A stretch of 64,000 nucleotides of DNA from Natronosalvus sp042663485. GTDB lineage: Archaea; Halobacteriota; Halobacteria; Halobacteriales; Natrialbaceae. The notes under the pieces are model-generated. The model was given only the letters and a program-made list of their open reading frames with translations. It made no database searches and was not told the origin of the DNA. The stretch lies in the NCBI GenBank assembly GCA_042663485.1, contig JBHTAF010000002.1; one strand, given 5' to 3'. Of the stretch, positions 61,403 through 64,000 are shown piece after piece. Position 1 is the stretch's first letter. Each line of letters starts with the position of its first letter. A program made the translations under genes and the position numbers.

Positions 61403-62359
61403 ATGGACACGGACGCGGACACGAATACGGACACGGACGTCGGAACCGTCCGCGAAGTCAACGCCGGCGGCTGCGACGACCTCTACTACGTCGACACCGG
61501 CATGTACGGTACGAGCGAGTACGGCGCGGCGTACGTCCTCGACGCCGAGCGTCCGGCCGTCGTCGAGACGGGCATCGGGACCAACCACGAGCGCATCCTC
61601 GAGGCCCTCGACGCCATCGGAATCGATCGCGGGGACCTCGAGGCCATCGTCGTCACCCACATCCATCTGGATCACGCCGGCGGGGCTGGCTTCATTGCCG
61701 AGGCCTGCCCGAACGTCGACGTCTACGTCCACCACGTCGGCGCCCCCCACCTGATCGATCCCGAGCGCCTCGTCGCCGGAACGAAAGCCGCCGTCGGCGA
61801 CCAGTGGGAGTTCTACGTCGACCCCGAACCAGTCTCGGAAGAGCGCGTCGTCGCGTTCGAAGACGGCGACGTCATCGACCTCGGGAACTACTCGCTGATC
61901 GCCCACGACGCGCCCGGCCACGCGCCCCACCAGGCCGTCTTCGAGGTCCCCGAGATGGACGCCGTCTTCACCGGCGACGCCGCCGGCATCTGGGTCCCCT
62001 CACTCGAGACGATTCGTGAAACCTCCCCGCCCGCACAGTTCGACCTCGAGAGCTGCCTGGACGACCTCGAGACGATCCGCGAGATCGATCCGTCGGTCCT
62101 CCTCTACACCCACTTCGGCCCGCGCGAGGTCGACGACCTGGGGGCCGCGCTCGAGACCTACGGTGACGTCCTCGAGTCGTGGGTCGGCCGGGTGGAACGA
62201 AAGCGAGCGGAACTCGAGGACGACGAGGCCGTGGTCGACGCACTCGCTGCGGAGGCCGACGAGCGATTCGTCGAGGTCTGGGGCGAGCGAAAGACGCGCG
62301 CCGAAACCGCGATGAACGCCCGCGGCGTGCTGGGCTATCTCGACTACGTGGGCGACTGA
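61403..62359 (+). CDS. MBL-fold metallohydrolase
   Basis: A 318-aa metallo-beta-lactamase-fold enzyme. Metal-binding motif THIHLDHAGGAGFIAEACP (HxHxDH, about 77-95), His in APGHAPHQAVFEVPEMDAVF (about 170), Asp in FTGDAAGIWVPS and His in LLYTHFGPREV (about 233) are all visible. The acidic opening MDTDADTNTDTDVGT is unusual and may be untranslated in part. Hydrolytic or thioesterase role; substrate unknown. Divergent from the Bat regulator, 102 bases apart. Confidence 0.93.
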   Translation: MDTDADTNTDTDVGTVREVNAGGCDDLYYVDTGMYGTSEYGAAYVLDAERPAVVETGIGTNHERILEALDAIGIDRGDLEAIVVTHIHLDHAGGAGFIAEACPNVDVYVHHVGAPHLIDPERLVAGTKAAVGDQWEFYVDPEPVSEERVVAFEDGDVIDLGNYSLIAHDAPGHAPHQAVFEVPEMDAVFTGDAAGIWVPSLETIRETSPPAQFDLESCLDDLETIREIDPSVLLYTHFGPREVDDLGAALETYGDVLESWVGRVERKRAELEDDEAVVDALAAEADERFVEVWGERKTRAETAMNARGVLGYLDYVGD

Positions 62360-62492
62360 CGGATCGATTGCGATTCGGCACTCGGGGCTGTCGAGTGTCG
62401 CAAACGTGCTCAAGGCGATCGATCGTCGTAACCGCCCTCGAGCCGACCGTTCAACGACACTCGAGCGAGCCCGTTTCGGCGCGCCAGCGCAG

Positions 62493-62707
62493 TCACAGCA
62501 AGAAGAATGCCGCGATTCCGACGCTTCCGCCTCCAAAGATTAGGTAGACGGCGTCGACCCCGCGCCGAAAGAGGGCGAACGTGATCGTCGCGAGCGCGAC
62601 GGTGAACGGATCGAGGACGCCGTCGACGACGAACGACTTGCGGGCGAGCGCGACGGTCGCGCCGAGGATCGCCGCCGTAGTCGTCTGCGGGTTCGTCTTT
62701 CCGGCGA
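62493..62707 (-). pseudogene. Remnant of a chromate transporter (chrA) C-terminus
   Basis: Minus-strand frame closed upstream by an in-frame stop and lacking a start, ending TGA at 62493. It reads TAAILGATVALARKSFVVDG, VLDPFTVALATITFALFRRG and VDAVYLIFGGGSVGIAAFFL. This is the phrase pattern of the C-terminal membrane repeat of ChrA chromate permeases (DPFTVAL, LFRRGVDAVYL, FGGG). No upstream part of ChrA is found, so I call it a truncated relic. Confidence 0.5.
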
Positions 62708-62805
62708 TCGGTCGTCGTCACGACGCACTCTCGAGAAGGTATTTCGCGTCTGACGGTAAAACCCACCTCCGAAACCCGCTCGAACGGGTAAACCGGCGTG
62801 AGGCG

Positions 62806-63699
62806 CTAGCTCGAGTCCGACTCCGCCTCGGTAATCGCGCTCGAGACGTCGTCGTGGGAGGCCGCCTGGCTCGATTCGGCGTCCTCGTCCGACGACCTGT
62901 CGGACGAGGCGAGCGGTGAGGACGGATCGGGCGTCGTCGCGTCGGATTCGGCGTCCTCGTCCGAGGAGTCGTTCGGGGCGTCAGGCGATTCGATCCCGGC
63001 GAGATCCGCGGCGAGTCGTCGATAGGCGACCGCAGCTGGAGTCTCCGGATCGTGCACGACGAGGGGCGTTCCCGCGTACACGCTCTCGCGAACGAGTGAA
63101 TCGTCCGGAATCGTACCGAGGAGGGCCACGTCGAGTCGGTCGGCGATCTCATCGTATGAGACGTCGCCCGCCGGGCGCGTCCGGGTGACGATCAGCCCGG
63201 CCGTCGAGCCACCCGCCCGTTCGGTCAACTCGATGGTCTTTTTCACGTCGTGAACCGATGCCGGTTCCGGGGTGGAGACGAGAAAGACCGCGTCGGCAAG
63301 CCCCAGCGGGAGGACGGTCTCGTGGCTCACGCCTGCGCCGACGTCGAGCAGGACGTACTCGAATTGCTCACGAAGCGTCTCGACGACCTCGCGGAGCCCC
63401 TCGGGGCTCGTTTCGGCGTAGTCGTCGAGCCCCGTCCCGCTCGGGATCGCGACGATGTTCTCGGCGAGGTTGTACGTGGCGTCTTCGATCGACGCGTCGG
63501 ACGCCAGCACGTCGTGGAGCGTCGTCGACTCGGGGGTCAGGCTCACGAACCCGGCCAGGTTCGCCATGCCGAGGTCGACGTCGACGATGGCGACGCGTTT
63601 GCCCGCCTGGGCGAGGGCCGTCCCGAGATTCACCGTCGTCGTCGTCTTCCCGACACCGCCTTTTCCACTCGCGATGGCGTATACCGTCTCTTGAGACAT
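62806..63699 (-). CDS. MinD/ParA-family ATPase
   Basis: A 297-aa P-loop ATPase with deviant Walker A ASGKGGVGKTTTTVNLGTAL (about 10-29), switch I VDVDLGMANLAGFVSL, and Walker B YVLLDVGAGVSHETVLPLGL (about 115-134). VSTPEPASVHDVKKTIELTE is typical of MinD. The C-terminal 70 residues are acidic Ser/Asp/Glu repeats (SDEDAESD-like units), unlike classical MinD with its membrane-targeting helix. Haloarchaea carry several MinD paralogues; this one may position surface or cell-division machinery. The symbol minD is left off as the paralogue is unclear. Confidence 0.9.
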   Translation of the reverse strand: MSQETVYAIASGKGGVGKTTTTVNLGTALAQAGKRVAIVDVDLGMANLAGFVSLTPESTTLHDVLASDASIEDATYNLAENIVAIPSGTGLDDYAETSPEGLREVVETLREQFEYVLLDVGAGVSHETVLPLGLADAVFLVSTPEPASVHDVKKTIELTERAGGSTAGLIVTRTRPAGDVSYDEIADRLDVALLGTIPDDSLVRESVYAGTPLVVHDPETPAAVAYRRLAADLAGIESPDAPNDSSDEDAESDATTPDPSSPLASSDRSSDEDAESSQAASHDDVSSAITEAESDSS

Positions 63700-63885
63700 A
63701 CTCGATTACTAGCCGGACAGTGTAGCGGGAGGACCTTAAATCGTGAGCACACCGCTCGAGTCGTGTCAGCGCGACGCAGGTATGAATCTATTCGACAGGT
63801 GTCGAGGTCGACGAAGAGTCGAGGCGGGCGAAGTCTCGAGGGCAAAACCAGCAGCCGTGAACCTGAATGGTCGACGGGGAGCGCG

Positions 63886-64000
63886 TCAATCGAGTTCGGT
63901 CGGATCGATCTCGGGCAGCGTAATGAGGTTCTCCCGACCGATACGGAGTTTCTCGATCTCGTCGTCGTCGTCCATCTTCGAGAGCAGCTGGGAGACCTTG
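63886..64000 (-). CDS. C-terminal end of a probable winged-helix regulator (truncated by window)
   Basis: Minus-strand frame from the right edge to TGA at 63886. It reads KVSQLLSKMDDDDEIEKLRI then GRENLITLPEIDPTELD. The pattern of a recognition helix followed by a basic wing-like strand (LRIGRENLITLP) looks like the end of a haloarchaeal HTH protein. The start is beyond the window. Confidence 0.6.
   Translation of the reverse strand, partial: KVSQLLSKMDDDDEIEKLRIGRENLITLPEIDPTELD

Noticed and set aside
1..64000. Very frequent CTCGAG hexamers suggesting a regulatory or restriction-associated signal
   Set aside because: Most lie in coding frames as Leu-Glu or Ser-Ser/Arg-Ala codon pairs, and the frequency is uniform along the window, so it looks like a genome-wide word bias rather than a local site.
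1..64000. CRISPR arrays, tRNA or rRNA genes, insertion sequences, integrases
   Set aside because: Looked for regular spaced repeats, cloverleaf-like segments with CCA-adjacent stems, and transposase or integrase motifs; none was found by eye.

Overview
The window is GC-rich, with acidic proteins, leaderless TATA promoters, many twin-arginine (Tat) signals, an archaellum cluster, a thermosome, a HalX response regulator and a bacterio-opsin-activator-like regulator. This points to a haloarchaeon (class Halobacteria, probably Natrialbaceae-like). No rRNA, tRNA, CRISPR array or insertion sequence was seen. Genes are mostly tightly packed.

Layout. 1-6.0 kb: archaellum locus, with arlCE-F-G-H-I leaving leftward and two archaellins plus a cluster protein going rightward. 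6-7.4 kb: a 41-aa protein and an SRAP/HMCES-type enzyme. 7.4-21.1 kb: an iron-and-glycan region. It holds an Fe(III) ABC permease and a separate Tat-lipoprotein binding protein, a Tat-carried GMC oxidoreductase pair, a GT2 glycosyltransferase, a sulfatase-fold protein, a GT-C-like membrane protein, a plant-like reversibly glycosylated polypeptide (RGP), a flippase-like protein and a nucleotide-sugar epimerase. Five copies of a TTAGG-N4-CCTAA palindrome (one degenerate), matching the DtxR/IdeR-type iron box, sit in its promoters. 21.4-23.1 kb: thermosome. 23.3-28.0 kb: a nitrate/sulfonate/thiamine-precursor-type ABC system in two convergent arms, with a regulator whose sensor domain resembles the transporter's own binding protein. 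28.3-31.8 kb: amphi-Trp protein, ArsR-like regulator and two divergent Na+/Ca2+-exchanger-like proteins separated by strong palindromes. 31.9-37.0 kb: exported redox and adhesion genes (cupredoxin, Kelch, PQQ-type propeller with a Tat-signal partner). 37.5-44.4 kb: MsbA-like ABC exporter, DUF4397 protein, CARDB-repeat surface protein and small membrane proteins. 44.5-58.3 kb: metabolism and ion homeostasis, with citrate synthase, split MgtE, a CrcB pair under a probable fluoride riboswitch, a CDF transporter, an M24 enzyme, macro domain, CheW, HalX regulator, PurL, HD hydrolase and amidohydrolase. 58.4-64 kb: a large PAS/GAF/Bat regulator, an MBL-fold hydrolase, a chrA remnant, a MinD-like ATPase and the end of a probable DNA-binding protein.

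The most notable candidate system is the iron-box regulon at 7.4-21.1 kb. It appears to place both iron uptake and a glycoconjugate-building and flipping pathway under iron-starvation control. Other leads are the binding-protein-derived regulator, the fluoride riboswitch before a paired CrcB operon, two probable Tat hitchhiker pairs and the palindromes between the two exchanger genes.
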